A stretch of DNA of 64,000 nucleotides from assembly GCA_963723165.1 (NCBI GenBank), contig CAVRPP010000003.1:248001-312000 (forward strand). Reading direction: 5' to 3'. Positions 44,264 through 53,672 of the stretch are shown one piece after another. The translations under genes were made by a program, and so were the position numbers. Origin of the DNA: UBA4744 sp963723165 (lineage in GTDB: Bacteria; Actinomycetota; Acidimicrobiia; Spongiisociales; UBA4744). Positions within the stretch are counted from its first letter, which is position 1; each line of letters opens with the position of its first letter. The notes under the pieces are model-generated. The model was not told where the DNA came from. It made no database searches and saw nothing but the letters and a program-made list of their open reading frames with translations.

Positions 44264-45171
44264 CAGACCACCACCTCGTCATCCCGGTAGTAGGTAAGGA
44301 AGATCTCTTCGAGGTCGGCCGCTTCAGTGGAGATGTCCAGGACATGGAACCGCTCGGTGACGACCTTGAGCAGAGTTTCCATCTGACCGTCGAAGGACAG
44401 CATGGCATGGTGGTCCTGCACCTTGACATCCCGAACCCCGGGCAGGGGTTCAAGCACAGACGCTTCGACCGGTCCGTCGAAATAGAGGTTCACCGTGCGA
44501 ATCGCCTTGGAGCGCAAGCTGGCGACGGCTTCGAGGGCGATCAGCTTTCCACGGCGGATGATGCCGACCCGGTCCGCCACTCGCTGGACCTCCGACAAGG
44601 TGTGACTCGAAAGGAACACGGTGGTCCCCGCTTGGGCAACTTCCCGCATCAGCGTCTGAAAGGCGCGTTGCATCAATGGATCGAGACCACTGCTGGGCTC
44701 GTCCATGATCAGCACCTGCGGCCGGTTCATGAACGCCTGGATCAAACCAACTTTCTGCCGGTTGCCCGAGGACAGATCGCCAACCTTTTTCGAAAGATCC
44801 GCTTCCAAACGTTCGGTGAGTTCCTCGACGTAGCCCCAATCCACGCCACCCCGCAGGTTGGCGAAATAGGTGAGCGTGTCCCGTCCGGTGAGATTGGGAT
44901 AGAGAGCCAGATCGCCCGGCACATAGCCGATGTGCCGACGAATCTCCACAGCAGCATCGTGCGAATCCAATCCGAGAATCGAAGCTTTGCCCGAAGTGGG
45001 ACGAATCTCGTCCAGCATCGTGCGGATCGTGGTCGTCTTTCCCGCACCGTTGGGACCGAGAAACCCGAAGATCTCTCCGGCCCGGACGTCGAGGTCCAGA
45101 TCCACCAGCGCCTCGACGTCTCCGTAGTGCTTGGTCAAGTTCTCGGCGTGAATAGCGATCTGATCGGTCAT
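44263..45171 (-). CDS. ABC exporter ATP-binding protein
   Basis: A 302-residue ATPase: Walker A GPNGAGKTTT near 43-52, Q-loop-like IGYVPGDLALY, signature LSSGNRQKVGLI, Walker B VLIMDEPSSGLDP and H-loop SSHTLSEVQRVADRV. The C-terminal 90 residues are the extension common in drug-exporter ATPases (DLEEIFLTYYRD). ATG 45171 overlaps the TetR stop (ATGA), so regulator, ATPase and permease form one operon. Confidence 0.92.
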   Translation of the reverse strand: MTDQIAIHAENLTKHYGDVEALVDLDLDVRAGEIFGFLGPNGAGKTTTIRTMLDEIRPTSGKASILGLDSHDAAVEIRRHIGYVPGDLALYPNLTGRDTLTYFANLRGGVDWGYVEELTERLEADLSKKVGDLSSGNRQKVGLIQAFMNRPQVLIMDEPSSGLDPLMQRAFQTLMREVAQAGTTVFLSSHTLSEVQRVADRVGIIRRGKLIALEAVASLRSKAIRTVNLYFDGPVEASVLEPLPGVRDVKVQDHHAMLSFDGQMETLLKVVTERFHVLDISTEAADLEEIFLTYYRDDEVVV

Positions 45172-45851
45172 GAAGTTCCTTCTTCCGCTGTGGTGGCGTC
45201 GTCGAACGCCTCTTTCATTCGTTCCACGGTTGTTTCCGTGAAGAGTCCGCTGAGGATTTCCAGAGCGGGCGCCATGTAGGAGGCAGCCGCTTTGGGGTTG
45301 GAGATGGGATCGGTGAGGTCGAAGCCGATGAGGCGTTCCAGGTGCTCGTGCAACACCAGCGCACCGAGCGACCACATAGTCATGATCGCCGCACGTTCCC
45401 GGGGGTACCGGGTTGGGGTGAGCATTCCGGTCTCGACTCCGGTCTCGGAGTATTCGATGGCATCAGCCACAATTTCGTCCACGAGGCTGACCACATGCGG
45501 CGATCCGTCCACCAGGGTACGGGCCAGATACCGGGCCAGAGGCGGTCCTACCCCGGTCGAGCGGAGAGCCGCCAAAGGGTCGAACCCGGCGCCGGCGGCC
45601 ATGGCATCACTCTTCAACTGTCGAATCATGAACGTGACCTGCTGGTCGCAAGCCACCCGGAGACCATCCATCGATCCGAAATGGTGCATCACCAACCCCG
45701 CAGATACTCCGGCAGCAGTTGCAACCTTGCGGGCCGTCGTCCCGGTGATACCGTGCTCGGCAAAGCACACGATGGCCGCGTCGCGAATGCGTGCTTTGGT
45801 GGTCCGATCATCAGCCGACGATGCTTCACCGACGATCTCAATTGAACGCAT
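45168..45851 (-). CDS. TetR-family transcriptional regulator
   Basis: A 227-residue protein. The N-terminal HTH (RIRDAAIVCFAEHGITGTTARKVATAAGVSAGLVMHHFGSMDGL) is the TetR DNA-binding helix set. The C-terminal ligand domain is helical, with LARYLARTLVDGS and ERAAIMTMWSLGALVLHEHLERL. As first gene of the exporter operon it probably represses it and itself until a substrate binds. The start at 45851 is set by the palindrome and -10 element directly upstream, and the transcript may be almost leaderless. An alternative start is 9 bases earlier. Confidence 0.88.
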   Translation of the reverse strand: MRSIEIVGEASSADDRTTKARIRDAAIVCFAEHGITGTTARKVATAAGVSAGLVMHHFGSMDGLRVACDQQVTFMIRQLKSDAMAAGAGFDPLAALRSTGVGPPLARYLARTLVDGSPHVVSLVDEIVADAIEYSETGVETGMLTPTRYPRERAAIMTMWSLGALVLHEHLERLIGFDLTDPISNPKAAASYMAPALEILSGLFTETTVERMKEAFDDATTAEEGTS

Positions 45852-45887
45852 GTTCAGCATTCTATACGGGTGTTCAACCCAGATCAA
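45843..45887. promoter_or_regulatory. TetR promoter and operator with near-leaderless start
   Basis: TGAACGCATGTTCA (45843-45856) is a perfect inverted repeat (TGAAC-N4-GTTCA) that spans the TetR ATG. On the minus strand, TATAGAAT at 45866-45859 is a good -10 element only about 7 bases before the ATG, with TTGATC at 45887-45882 as a possible -35 at a short 15-base spacing. A further GTTCAAC half-site is at 45872-45878. Binding of the TetR dimer to the palindrome would block its own start. Confidence 0.55.
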
Positions 45888-45954
45888 CCCTGGCGGCCAG
45901 AGGCGTCCGGGAGACGACCTGGGGCCAACCGGATACGGGCGGCCCAAAACCCGC

Positions 45955-45960
45955 GATAAT
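45955..45960 (+). promoter_or_regulatory. Candidate -10 box of the aldolase gene
   Basis: GATAAT at 45955-45960 lies 37 bases before the class I aldolase ATG, with a GGAGG ribosome site near 45984-45988. No clear -35 is visible. Confidence 0.4.
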
Positions 45961-45996
45961 GTCTAGACGAGACTCGACACGACGGAGGAAAACAAC

Positions 45997-47046
45997 ATGG
46001 ACTACGCAAAGCTGCTGGGTGAAGACGCCCAGGATCTCCTGTCACACGACTCGACGGGCATCCCTGCCGACACGCTCGAGTTACCCGGTCCCGACTTCGT
46101 CGATCGGGTGTTCATACAGACGGACCGCTCCCCCCAGGTCCTCCGCAACCTCGCCTCGATGTACAACCACGGACGTCTGAGCGGTACCGGCTATCTGTCC
46201 ATCCTCCCCGTCGATCAGGGCATCGAGCACTCGGGGGCCGCTTCCTTTGCGCCCAATCCGATCTACTTCGATCCCAAGAACATCGTCGAGTTGGCCGTCC
46301 AGGCCGGCTGCAACGCCGTCGCTACAACCTTCGGGGTGCTCGGCATGGTGTCCCGCCGGTATGCCCACAAGATCCCCTTCATCGTCAAGATCAACCACAA
46401 CGAACTGCTCACCCATCCGGCCACCTATGACCAGGTGATGTACGGCTCGGTCGATCAGGCATTCGATCTCGGCGCGGCCGGAGTCGGCGCCACCATCTAC
46501 TTCGGCTCGGAGGAATCCACCCGCCAGATCCAGGAAGTGAGCGATGCCTTTGCACGGGCGCACGAGCTCGGCATGTTCACGGTCCTCTGGTGCTACGTCC
46601 GGAACTCCGCCTTCACCAAGGATGGTGTCAACTACGAAGGATCTGCAGATCTGACGGGCCAGGCCAACCACATCGGTGTGACGATCGAGGCCGACATCAT
46701 CAAGCAGAAGCAGCCCGACAACAACGGCGGATACACAGCGATCGGTTTCGGCAAGACCCACCCGAAGGTGTACTCAGAGCTGACCACCGACCACCCCATT
46801 GATCTGACCCGCTGGCAGGTTGCCAACTGCTACATGGGCCGCGCCGGATTGATCAACTCCGGTGGAGCATCATCGGGAGCAGGCGACCTGGCTCAGGCCG
46901 TCCGCACCGCGGTAATCAACAAACGGGCCGGTGGGACCGGGCTCATCTCCGGACGCAAGTCTTTCCAACGCCCGATGAGCGACGGGATCGGACTCCTCAA
47001 CGCTATTCAGGACGTATATCTCGACTCTGAGGTAACCATCGCCTAG
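45997..47046 (+). CDS. fbaB: Class I fructose-bisphosphate aldolase (DhnA/FbaB type)
   Basis: A 349-residue protein, the same size as E. coli FbaB. Motifs: SILPVDQGIEHSGAASFAPNP, IPFIVKINHNELLTHP, and INSGGASSGAGDLAQAV, with GLISGRKSFQRP near the C-terminus. It cleaves fructose 1,6-bisphosphate through a Schiff base and needs no metal. It is not a shell-targeted protein: no amphipathic N-terminal helix with linker is seen, and it begins MDYAKLLG. It is divergent from the TetR operon. Confidence 0.9.
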   Translation: MDYAKLLGEDAQDLLSHDSTGIPADTLELPGPDFVDRVFIQTDRSPQVLRNLASMYNHGRLSGTGYLSILPVDQGIEHSGAASFAPNPIYFDPKNIVELAVQAGCNAVATTFGVLGMVSRRYAHKIPFIVKINHNELLTHPATYDQVMYGSVDQAFDLGAAGVGATIYFGSEESTRQIQEVSDAFARAHELGMFTVLWCYVRNSAFTKDGVNYEGSADLTGQANHIGVTIEADIIKQKQPDNNGGYTAIGFGKTHPKVYSELTTDHPIDLTRWQVANCYMGRAGLINSGGASSGAGDLAQAVRTAVINKRAGGTGLISGRKSFQRPMSDGIGLLNAIQDVYLDSEVTIA

Positions 47047-47124
47047 CGCATCTTCAGAACCGCAGAAGCGGGGCTCGGAGGGCCTCAGCCCGGTGGTTGG
47101 CAGGTGGTGCTCATCAGAGGGCGG

Positions 47125-47589
47125 CTAGACCAGCGCAATGTAGCCGTGGTACAACAGCACGACCGTCATGACGGCCACGATCACCAGAGAAGTCTCGAGT
47201 ATCCGACGGTATCGGCGAGCCGACCAAATCGCCAGCGCGATCCCGGCCCCGACCACCACTTTGAAGAGCGCCGCCAGCGTCGGATCGACGGCAAACAAAT
47301 AGGCCATGATGGGATTGCCCTCGACAGCTCCCATGGACAAGGCTCGAATGGTGAGCAGAAGGTCGGCGAGGTTGAGCAAGACGAACACGAGGAGGGCTGC
47401 GGCGACGGTGTCGTGATCATGTCGGTAGTGCTCTAACCAGGCGTGATAGCGGGCCCGCCAGGTACCGCGGGGCGGGCGGCGGCGATCGAAACCGTATCGG
47501 CGCTCCGGATAGTAGAGAGCCTTGTTACTGCTGCGCCTGTCCGACCCGCGTGAGACCCGGGGGTGAGCGCGGTCGGACTCGATCTTCAT
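47125..47589 (-). CDS. DUF5658 family membrane protein
   Basis: A 154-residue protein. A basic N-terminal segment (RYGFDRRRPPRG) precedes three membrane helices (AALLVFVLLNLADLLLTI, ALFKVVVGAGIALAIW, SLVIVAVMTVVLLYHGYIA). The middle motif MGAVEGNPIMAYLF is the DUF5658 hallmark. Function is unknown. No ribosome site is obvious; ATG 47589 is assumed. Confidence 0.75.
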   Translation of the reverse strand: MKIESDRAHPRVSRGSDRRSSNKALYYPERRYGFDRRRPPRGTWRARYHAWLEHYRHDHDTVAAALLVFVLLNLADLLLTIRALSMGAVEGNPIMAYLFAVDPTLAALFKVVVGAGIALAIWSARRYRRILETSLVIVAVMTVVLLYHGYIALV

Positions 47590-47706
47590 TCCGCATGCCT
47601 CCCGTCAGCCGTTGATCGTGCAACCGAGCATACCCAATGCGCCCAGCCGCGGTCGAAGAGATTTTCGCGACCCGCCGCCGTCGGGGCTCCGGAGCCGATC
47701 AAGAAC

Positions 47707-48915
47707 TCAGCGCTCTGCCGAGCTCCAGGCGTCTCGTACCTTCACACGGGCACCGACGCTGAGAATCGCCCCGGCATAGACACGGCCGGCGAGTCGGATC
47801 AACCCGTAAGTCGCGGCCAGCATGAGCGCAATCGACAGGAGGGACTCCCACCCGGCGATGGCGTCTTGCGCTTGACGGATTGGCACGACAAAGGGAGCGA
47901 CCGGAGGGAGGAAAGTGGTGACCTTGGCCACGACACCATCGGGGTTTTCCAACACTGCGAATGCCGCGAAATACCCAGCCACCCCGACCAACGTCAGAGG
48001 AGTGGCAACACTCTGAGCTTCCTCCATACGTGAGACCAGCGCTCCGGCGGCGGCATAGGCGACACTGAAGAAAGAGAACCCCAACACGAACCAGAGCAGC
48101 AGGGAACCGATCAATCCAGCAGAAACATCGGGGACATCGACCAGATCGACGGCCAGGGCAGCCACCGCGGCGGTAACAACGATCGCTAGCAACTGACCGA
48201 TGCCCAGCAATCCGATACCGATGACTTTGCCGGCCATCAGTTGATGGGGTCGGAGCGCCGACATCAACACTTCCACCACCCGATTGGTCTTCTCCTCGAT
48301 CACGCCGTTGAGCGTCCAGGCCCCGTAGCTGAGAATCCCGATGTAGAGCAGGATCAGACCAGCAAAACTCACGATGGTGTTGGTCTCTCGATTGGGGTCG
48401 AAAGGTTCGAGGCTTCGCAACACAAGCGGATTCTCTGTGAGCAATCCAGCGATTTCGTCGACCGAGATGCCGGCTGAATCCGCCATTTCCTGCAGCGCGA
48501 GGGTCTGGGCCGCTCCCGCCACCAAGGACGAAAGCCCGCTATTTCCGGCAAAGGCGAACACCCGCAGGACCGGCTCGTTGGTGACGTACTCCGCTCCGTC
48601 GACCAGAAACGCTTCAATGTCGCCGGCCTGCAAAGCCACTTCTGCCCCGGCGACATCTTGGTACTCGTGGGTGTCGACCCACGCGTCGGCGGCGCCGGCC
48701 AGTACCTCGAGCGTCCCCACGAACTCGACCGAGGTCTCCCCCACCAGACCCAAGTCGTAGGTAGTGCCGGTGTCGTCGTCCAGCAACTGCGGGATGATGA
48801 TTCCGCCGAGAACCATGAGCAGCAAGACCACCGTAGTGATCCGGTAGGTACGGCTCTTGATACGCTCTCGCAGCTCACGCCGGGCAACCATCCAGATGGG
48901 CCGCAGACCCTTCAT
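47707..48915 (-). CDS. ABC-2 permease, NatB-like
   Basis: A 402-residue protein with an N-terminal membrane helix, a large extracytoplasmic region (about 45-175) and five or six C-terminal helices, including VIEEKTNRVVEVLMSALRPHQLMAGKVIG. That motif and the layout match NatB/YhaP-type permeases of sodium or drug export. It overlaps the ATPase by ATGA. Confidence 0.88.
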   Translation of the reverse strand: MKGLRPIWMVARRELRERIKSRTYRITTVVLLLMVLGGIIIPQLLDDDTGTTYDLGLVGETSVEFVGTLEVLAGAADAWVDTHEYQDVAGAEVALQAGDIEAFLVDGAEYVTNEPVLRVFAFAGNSGLSSLVAGAAQTLALQEMADSAGISVDEIAGLLTENPLVLRSLEPFDPNRETNTIVSFAGLILLYIGILSYGAWTLNGVIEEKTNRVVEVLMSALRPHQLMAGKVIGIGLLGIGQLLAIVVTAAVAALAVDLVDVPDVSAGLIGSLLLWFVLGFSFFSVAYAAAGALVSRMEEAQSVATPLTLVGVAGYFAAFAVLENPDGVVAKVTTFLPPVAPFVVPIRQAQDAIAGWESLLSIALMLAATYGLIRLAGRVYAGAILSVGARVKVRDAWSSAER

Positions 48916-49811
48916 GATGTAACCGCCCGCAGAAAGAGCTCCGAAAGGCTCGGCGCCTCAAAGCTGAAATGGCGAATGGGTCCGACGGCCTGGGCGGCCG
49001 ACAGGACCCCCTCGATATCGATGTCTTTTTGGACCAGCAATCGAATCAATGAGCCATCGACCTCTTTGGCCTCAACTCCGGTCAATTCCGGAAGCCAGCC
49101 TCCATCTCCGTTCACTACATCGATTTCAAGCCGTCGATGAGGAGAGGCCTCTTTCAAAGCGGCCACGTTTCCTTCCATCACGTTGCGGCCCTGGTTGATG
49201 ATCACAACGTCCTCGCACAGATCTTCGACAAGATCGAGCTGGTGACTGGAAAAAACTACAGCCTTGCCTTTGGCAGCCTCGGCCTGGAGCGAACCGGCCA
49301 AAGTCTCGACCGCAACCGGGTCGAGGCCCGAGAACGGCTCATCGAGGATCAGCAGATCCGGATCGTGGACGAGGGCGGCGGCCAGTTGCACCCGCTGCTG
49401 GTTTCCGTGCGACAGTTGTTCGAGTCGATCGTCACTTCGCTCCGACAAACCCAAGGTGGTCAGCCAACGTGAAGTCGAGGCATCCGCTTCCGTCCGGGAC
49501 ATCCCGTGGAGCTCGGCGAAGTAGATCAACTGTTCGCCGATCTTCATGCGTGGATAGAGCCCTCGCTGTTCCGGCATGTAACCGAAACGCAGCCGTTGCT
49601 CGGTCCCGATCGGCTCGCCGTTCCACCTGACCTCTCCGGCATCGAGCTGTACGAGGCCGAACACCGAGCGCATCGCCGTTGTCTTCCCGGCACCGTTCGG
49701 TCCCAGGAAACCGAGCATGTGGCCGGGCGCAACCGAAAGCGAGGCGCCGTCCAATGCCCGCACCTCGCCGTACCGTTTCGACAAGTTCTTCAGCTCTAAC
49801 ACGCTCGACAA
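48912..49811 (-). CDS. ABC exporter ATP-binding protein, NatA-like
   Basis: A 299-residue ATPase with Walker A GPNGAGKTTAM, FGYMPEQRGLYPRM, signature LSHGNQQRVQLAAAL, Walker B LLILDEPFSGLDP and a C-terminal DUF4162-like extension (LFLRAVTS). The pairing with the NatB-like permease supports Na+ or drug efflux, but the cargo is unknown. Confidence 0.9.
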   Translation of the reverse strand: MSSVLELKNLSKRYGEVRALDGASLSVAPGHMLGFLGPNGAGKTTAMRSVFGLVQLDAGEVRWNGEPIGTEQRLRFGYMPEQRGLYPRMKIGEQLIYFAELHGMSRTEADASTSRWLTTLGLSERSDDRLEQLSHGNQQRVQLAAALVHDPDLLILDEPFSGLDPVAVETLAGSLQAEAAKGKAVVFSSHQLDLVEDLCEDVVIINQGRNVMEGNVAALKEASPHRRLEIDVVNGDGGWLPELTGVEAKEVDGSLIRLLVQKDIDIEGVLSAAQAVGPIRHFSFEAPSLSELFLRAVTS

Positions 49812-49910
49812 ACCCCCGTATCCGAGTGAGGCTAACTGATAGTGATGGCTGTCCGGTCGAGGGACAAACTGGGGAGTCGCCGTAAAAGGCAGGTGGTACG
49901 CTCACGGGCC

Positions 49911-51560
49911 ATGAGCGAATCCCGTCACATCCTGGTTGCCGTCGGTTGGCCCTACGCCACCGGATCACTTCACCTTGGTCATATTGCCGGCGCTTATCTG
50001 CCCCCCGACATCTTTGCGCGATATCACCGTCTGGCCGGAAACAAGGTGCTGATGGTGTCCGGCAGCGACGTGCACGGGACGCCCATCACAGTGAAAGCCG
50101 ACGAAGAAGGTGCCACTCCCGAGCAGATCGTCGACCGGTACCACCCCAGGTTTCTCGACTACTGGGAGAAGCTCGGTGTCAAATTCGATCTTTTCACCAC
50201 CACCGGCACTGACAACCACAAGCGAGTCGCCCAAGAGTTCTTCTTGAAGCTCCTAGAAAACGGCTACTTGTACCGCCACACGACGATGCAGTTCTTCGAC
50301 GAAGAGGCGCAGCGGTTCCTCCCCGACCGGTACGTCGAGGGGACCTGCCCGCACTGCGGCTACACCGATGCACGTGGCGATCAGTGCGACAACTGCGGCC
50401 GGACGCTTGATCCTCAGGACCTCATCGATCCTCGATCAAAGCTTTCCTCCTCCCAACCGGTCGAGCGTGAGACGGAGCACTACTACTGGAGGCTAAGCGC
50501 CTTCCAAGAGCAACTTCTGGATTGGCTCGGCTCGCGTCAGGATTGGCGTCCTCATGTGGTCAACTTCGCGATCGGCATGGTCAAGAGCGGATTGCACGAC
50601 CGTTCTTTCACTCGCGATTTGGACTGGGGCATCCCAATCCCGGTCGATGACCTGGGCTCCGGCAAATCCATCTACGTCTGGTGGGAAGCCGTCATGGGCT
50701 ACTTGTCCGCTCCTCAGGAGTGGGCTCAGCTCCAGGGGACGCCCGAAGCTTGGAAAGACTGGTGGATCAATCCCGATGCCGAGTCTTATTACTTCGTAGG
50801 CAAAGACAACATCCCATTCCACGCGGTCTACTGGCCGGCCTTGCTGATGGGCCACGGTGGACTCAATCTGCCGACCAACGTCCCCGGTAATCAATTCGTC
50901 ACCTTCGGAGGCTCCAAAGCATCGAAATCCAAAGGTGTTGGTCGATCGCTCGACTGGTACCTGGATCGATTCGAACCGGACGCGCTCCGCTACGCCATCG
51001 CCGCGGTACTGCCGGAACACAACGACACCGAACTCTCGGACACCGAGCTGGTTAGGAGAGTCAACGAGGAACTGGTCGCCACCTGGGGCAACCTGGTCAA
51101 CCGGGTGCTGTCTATGACGGCCGGGTCCGGTGACGGCGTGGTTCCCGAGCCCGGATCGCTCGACCCCCAGGACAGCGCCTTGCTGGCCCGTATCGACACC
51201 GTTCTCACCGAAGCAGGAGCTCAGATCGAGGCGGTCGAATTGAGGGCCGCATTGCGAACCATGATGGACGGAGCGCAAGAGGTCAATGCGTACCTCAACC
51301 AGAAGGCACCTTGGAAAACGGCAGCGACCGACCCGGAGCGCACCGCTACCACCCTGTACGTGGCTCTCAGCGCCATCAATGGGTTGAAAACCGGGTTCGC
51401 CCCCTTCCTCCCCTTCACCAGCGCCCGGGTGCACGCAATGCTTGGACAGACAGGAACGCTCGAAGAAGACGGGTGGGGACGAGCCGGCCTCGAACCGGGA
51501 ACGTCGCTCCCACCGCCCCGGCCGTTGTTCACCAAACTGGAACCGACGGAACTCGAGTAG
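49911..51560 (+). CDS. metG: Methionyl-tRNA synthetase
   Basis: A 549-residue class I synthetase. It has the HIGH motif HLGH at 21-24; a zinc knuckle CPHCGYTDARGDQCDNCG near 152-169; and SKASKSKGVG near 335, which stands for KMSKS with Ala in place of Met. The anticodon domain follows. It charges initiator and elongator tRNA-Met. The C-terminal EMAP-like domain is absent, a common arrangement. ATG 49911 is chosen, since MSESRHILVAVGWPYATG is the family start. Confidence 0.95.
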   Translation: MSESRHILVAVGWPYATGSLHLGHIAGAYLPPDIFARYHRLAGNKVLMVSGSDVHGTPITVKADEEGATPEQIVDRYHPRFLDYWEKLGVKFDLFTTTGTDNHKRVAQEFFLKLLENGYLYRHTTMQFFDEEAQRFLPDRYVEGTCPHCGYTDARGDQCDNCGRTLDPQDLIDPRSKLSSSQPVERETEHYYWRLSAFQEQLLDWLGSRQDWRPHVVNFAIGMVKSGLHDRSFTRDLDWGIPIPVDDLGSGKSIYVWWEAVMGYLSAPQEWAQLQGTPEAWKDWWINPDAESYYFVGKDNIPFHAVYWPALLMGHGGLNLPTNVPGNQFVTFGGSKASKSKGVGRSLDWYLDRFEPDALRYAIAAVLPEHNDTELSDTELVRRVNEELVATWGNLVNRVLSMTAGSGDGVVPEPGSLDPQDSALLARIDTVLTEAGAQIEAVELRAALRTMMDGAQEVNAYLNQKAPWKTAATDPERTATTLYVALSAINGLKTGFAPFLPFTSARVHAMLGQTGTLEEDGWGRAGLEPGTSLPPPRPLFTKLEPTELE

Positions 51561-51600
51561 CTTCGTAACCGTTGCATACTGTATTGCGTCAAAAGGGAGC

Positions 51601-51834
51601 GTGAATATCACTCCGTTTCGGAAAGTCCTCATCGGGATACTCGGATTCACCCTGGTCTTGGTTGGCCTGGTGGGGCTCGTGCTTCCCTTCCTGCCCGGTT
51701 GGTTGCTGATCATCGCCGGACTGGCCGTGCTCAGTACGGAATATGTGTGGGCGAAACGCCTATCCGACGGTGCCCGCAGGCGCGCCACCTCGATGACCCG
51801 GCGACGCGATCGAAGCGACGACCTCGCCGCTTGA
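51601..51834 (+). CDS. PGPGW-type two-helix membrane protein
   Basis: A 77-residue protein. GILGFTLVLVGLVGLVLPFLPGWLLIIAGLAVLSTEYVWA gives two membrane segments joined by a PFLPGW turn, the pattern of the PGPGW family, and a basic C-terminus follows. Function is unknown. The start is GTG 51601, with AAGGGA just upstream. Confidence 0.75.
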   Translation: MNITPFRKVLIGILGFTLVLVGLVGLVLPFLPGWLLIIAGLAVLSTEYVWAKRLSDGARRRATSMTRRRDRSDDLAA

Positions 51835-51856
51835 TTCTGCGGCTAGTTTCAAGCTG

Positions 51857-52774
51857 GTGACCCAGCTCTTCACGACCAGCAACCTCACCCATAGCTACGG
51901 TGATGTCAAAGCGCTCGATGACATCACGCTCGATGTGCCTCGTGGGCGCATCGGCCTGGTCGGCGCCAACGGCGCAGGCAAGACGACCCTGATTCGCAAC
52001 CTCCTGGGCATGCTGCGGCCGCTGAGCGGACAGATGGAAGTGTTGGGCCTGCCGGTTTCCCGGGAGTCGCTCGAAATCCGATCGCTGGTCGGCTACATGC
52101 CGGAAGGCAACTGCCTCCCGCTCGATCAGACCGCCGCCGACTTCGTCGGCTATGCCGCGGAGCTGGCCGGTCTGCCGACCGACGCGGCCCGCCGCCGCTC
52201 TTCAGAGATCCTCTTTCTCGTCGGGCTTCACGAGGAGCGATTTCGTTACCTCGGTGATTTCTCAACGGGAATGTTTCAAAGGGTCAAACTCGCCCAGGCA
52301 ATCGTCCACGATCCGCAGGTAGCTTTCCTGGACGAACCGGCCTCTGGACTGGATCCTGAAGGTCGCGACCACATGCTCGATTTGATCCGGCGCCTCGGTG
52401 ACTTCGGCATCAGTGTCGTGTTTTCGTCTCACATCCTTTCTGACATCGAGGAGACCTGCGATTGGGTCGTTATGTTGGACGGCGGCCGGGTTATTCGTTC
52501 AGGTCCGATCGGGGATCTGGGGATCGCCGAGGGACTGATCGTTGAGGTGCTGGGCGATCCAGAACCGGCCGCTCGCTGGATGACCGAGCGGGGCGCCACA
52601 GTGGCCGTCACCGGTGCCACACTGGATGTGCGAATCACAGGCGAAGACGCCTTCACGCTGGTCCGCGATGCATTGGTGGCCACCGACGTCGGCATCCGGA
52701 GACTCGGACAGAGTGCCGTAACCCTCGAGGAGGCGTTCATCCGGGAGGCACAAGAAGAGGATCGCCGTGACTGA
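51857..52774 (+). CDS. ABC exporter ATP-binding protein
   Basis: A 305-residue ATPase: Walker A GANGAGKTTL, VGYMPEGNCLPLDQ, signature FSTGMFQRVKLAQAI (Phe-Ser-Thr-Gly variant), Walker B VAFLDEPASGLDP and SSHILSDIEETCDWVV. The first permease gene follows with an 8-base overlap. GTG start at 51857. It opens a four-gene run of two ATPases and two permeases. Confidence 0.9.
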   Translation: MTQLFTTSNLTHSYGDVKALDDITLDVPRGRIGLVGANGAGKTTLIRNLLGMLRPLSGQMEVLGLPVSRESLEIRSLVGYMPEGNCLPLDQTAADFVGYAAELAGLPTDAARRRSSEILFLVGLHEERFRYLGDFSTGMFQRVKLAQAIVHDPQVAFLDEPASGLDPEGRDHMLDLIRRLGDFGISVVFSSHILSDIEETCDWVVMLDGGRVIRSGPIGDLGIAEGLIVEVLGDPEPAARWMTERGATVAVTGATLDVRITGEDAFTLVRDALVATDVGIRRLGQSAVTLEEAFIREAQEEDRRD

Positions 52775-53672
52775 TAGACCTGGCGAAGCCGTCATAGTCG
52801 ATCGAGGCTATCGCCACTTCGAAGGCACTCGCCGGGGGCGGCGAGGCGCCATGGGAGCGGTCGTCCGGGACGGTTTCCGACGAGTCCTCGGGCTGCGCCG
52901 GAAAGGGCGCCGCAAGATCCTGCCGTGGGCGCTCATCACCATGATGCTCATATCGGTAGCCGTGCTTTCGGCTCTCCACTACGCAGCCAACCAGGTGGGT
53001 GTTACTGATCTGGTTGCCGACGAGCTCCCTCACCCTCGCGAGTACTTCGAGTTCATAGCCCGGGTGGCGCTGCTGTTCATCGCGTTTGCCACGCCCGAAC
53101 TCCTGGTCCCTGATCGGGAACAGGGCGTACTGGCGGTCTACCTCTCACGACCGCTCCGCACTATCGACTACCTGGCCGCCAAGGGCATGTCGCTGGGGAT
53201 TCTCATGATGGCGTTTCTCCTGATTCCCCAGACGATCTTCCATCTGTTGCTTGGCGTCTTTTCGCCGGACGGATTCACCACATACATGGTCGACAACCTC
53301 GACGTGCTCTGGCAGGTGCCGGCAACTGCACTCGTCTACTTCTTCGGCTTCTCTTCGGTGGCGTTGATCGTTGCCACCCTGATCCCGCGGGTCGGCTTCG
53401 CGGCGGGGATCTTCCTCGGGGTCATGGTGATGTTCAACGGACTGGCCGAGTTCTTCGTGGACGTTGCCGACTTCGCCGGATCGCAATACGGAACTCTTCT
53501 GGCGTTCGAGGCACATCCTCACCTGGTTCGGGATTGGATCTTTGCTGCGTCCACGAACGAATACGCGGTCACACGGGCAGGATTTGAACCATGGGTGGCG
53601 CTGCTGGTGATTGCGGCTGTTTCGGTCCTGGCCGTGACGCTGGCCTGGAACCGTTACCGGAAGCTGTCATGA
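52767..53672 (+). CDS. ABC-2-type permease
   Basis: A 301-residue protein with a soluble N-terminus of about 48 residues and six membrane helices. VPDREQGVLAVYLSRPLRTIDYLAAK is the conserved cytoplasmic loop of ABC-2 permeases. It overlaps the flanking ATPases by 8 and 4 bases. The cargo is unknown. Confidence 0.82.
   Translation: MTDRPGEAVIVDRGYRHFEGTRRGRRGAMGAVVRDGFRRVLGLRRKGRRKILPWALITMMLISVAVLSALHYAANQVGVTDLVADELPHPREYFEFIARVALLFIAFATPELLVPDREQGVLAVYLSRPLRTIDYLAAKGMSLGILMMAFLLIPQTIFHLLLGVFSPDGFTTYMVDNLDVLWQVPATALVYFFGFSSVALIVATLIPRVGFAAGIFLGVMVMFNGLAEFFVDVADFAGSQYGTLLAFEAHPHLVRDWIFAASTNEYAVTRAGFEPWVALLVIAAVSVLAVTLAWNRYRKLS

Noticed and set aside
45997..47046. Class I aldolase as part of the microcompartment pathway
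   Set aside because: About 5 kb from the operon, on the other strand, next to a TetR exporter, and without a targeting helix.
50493..51788. Minus-strand frame of 431 codons opposite metG
   Set aside because: Antisense to a clear class I synthetase, with no motif of its own.
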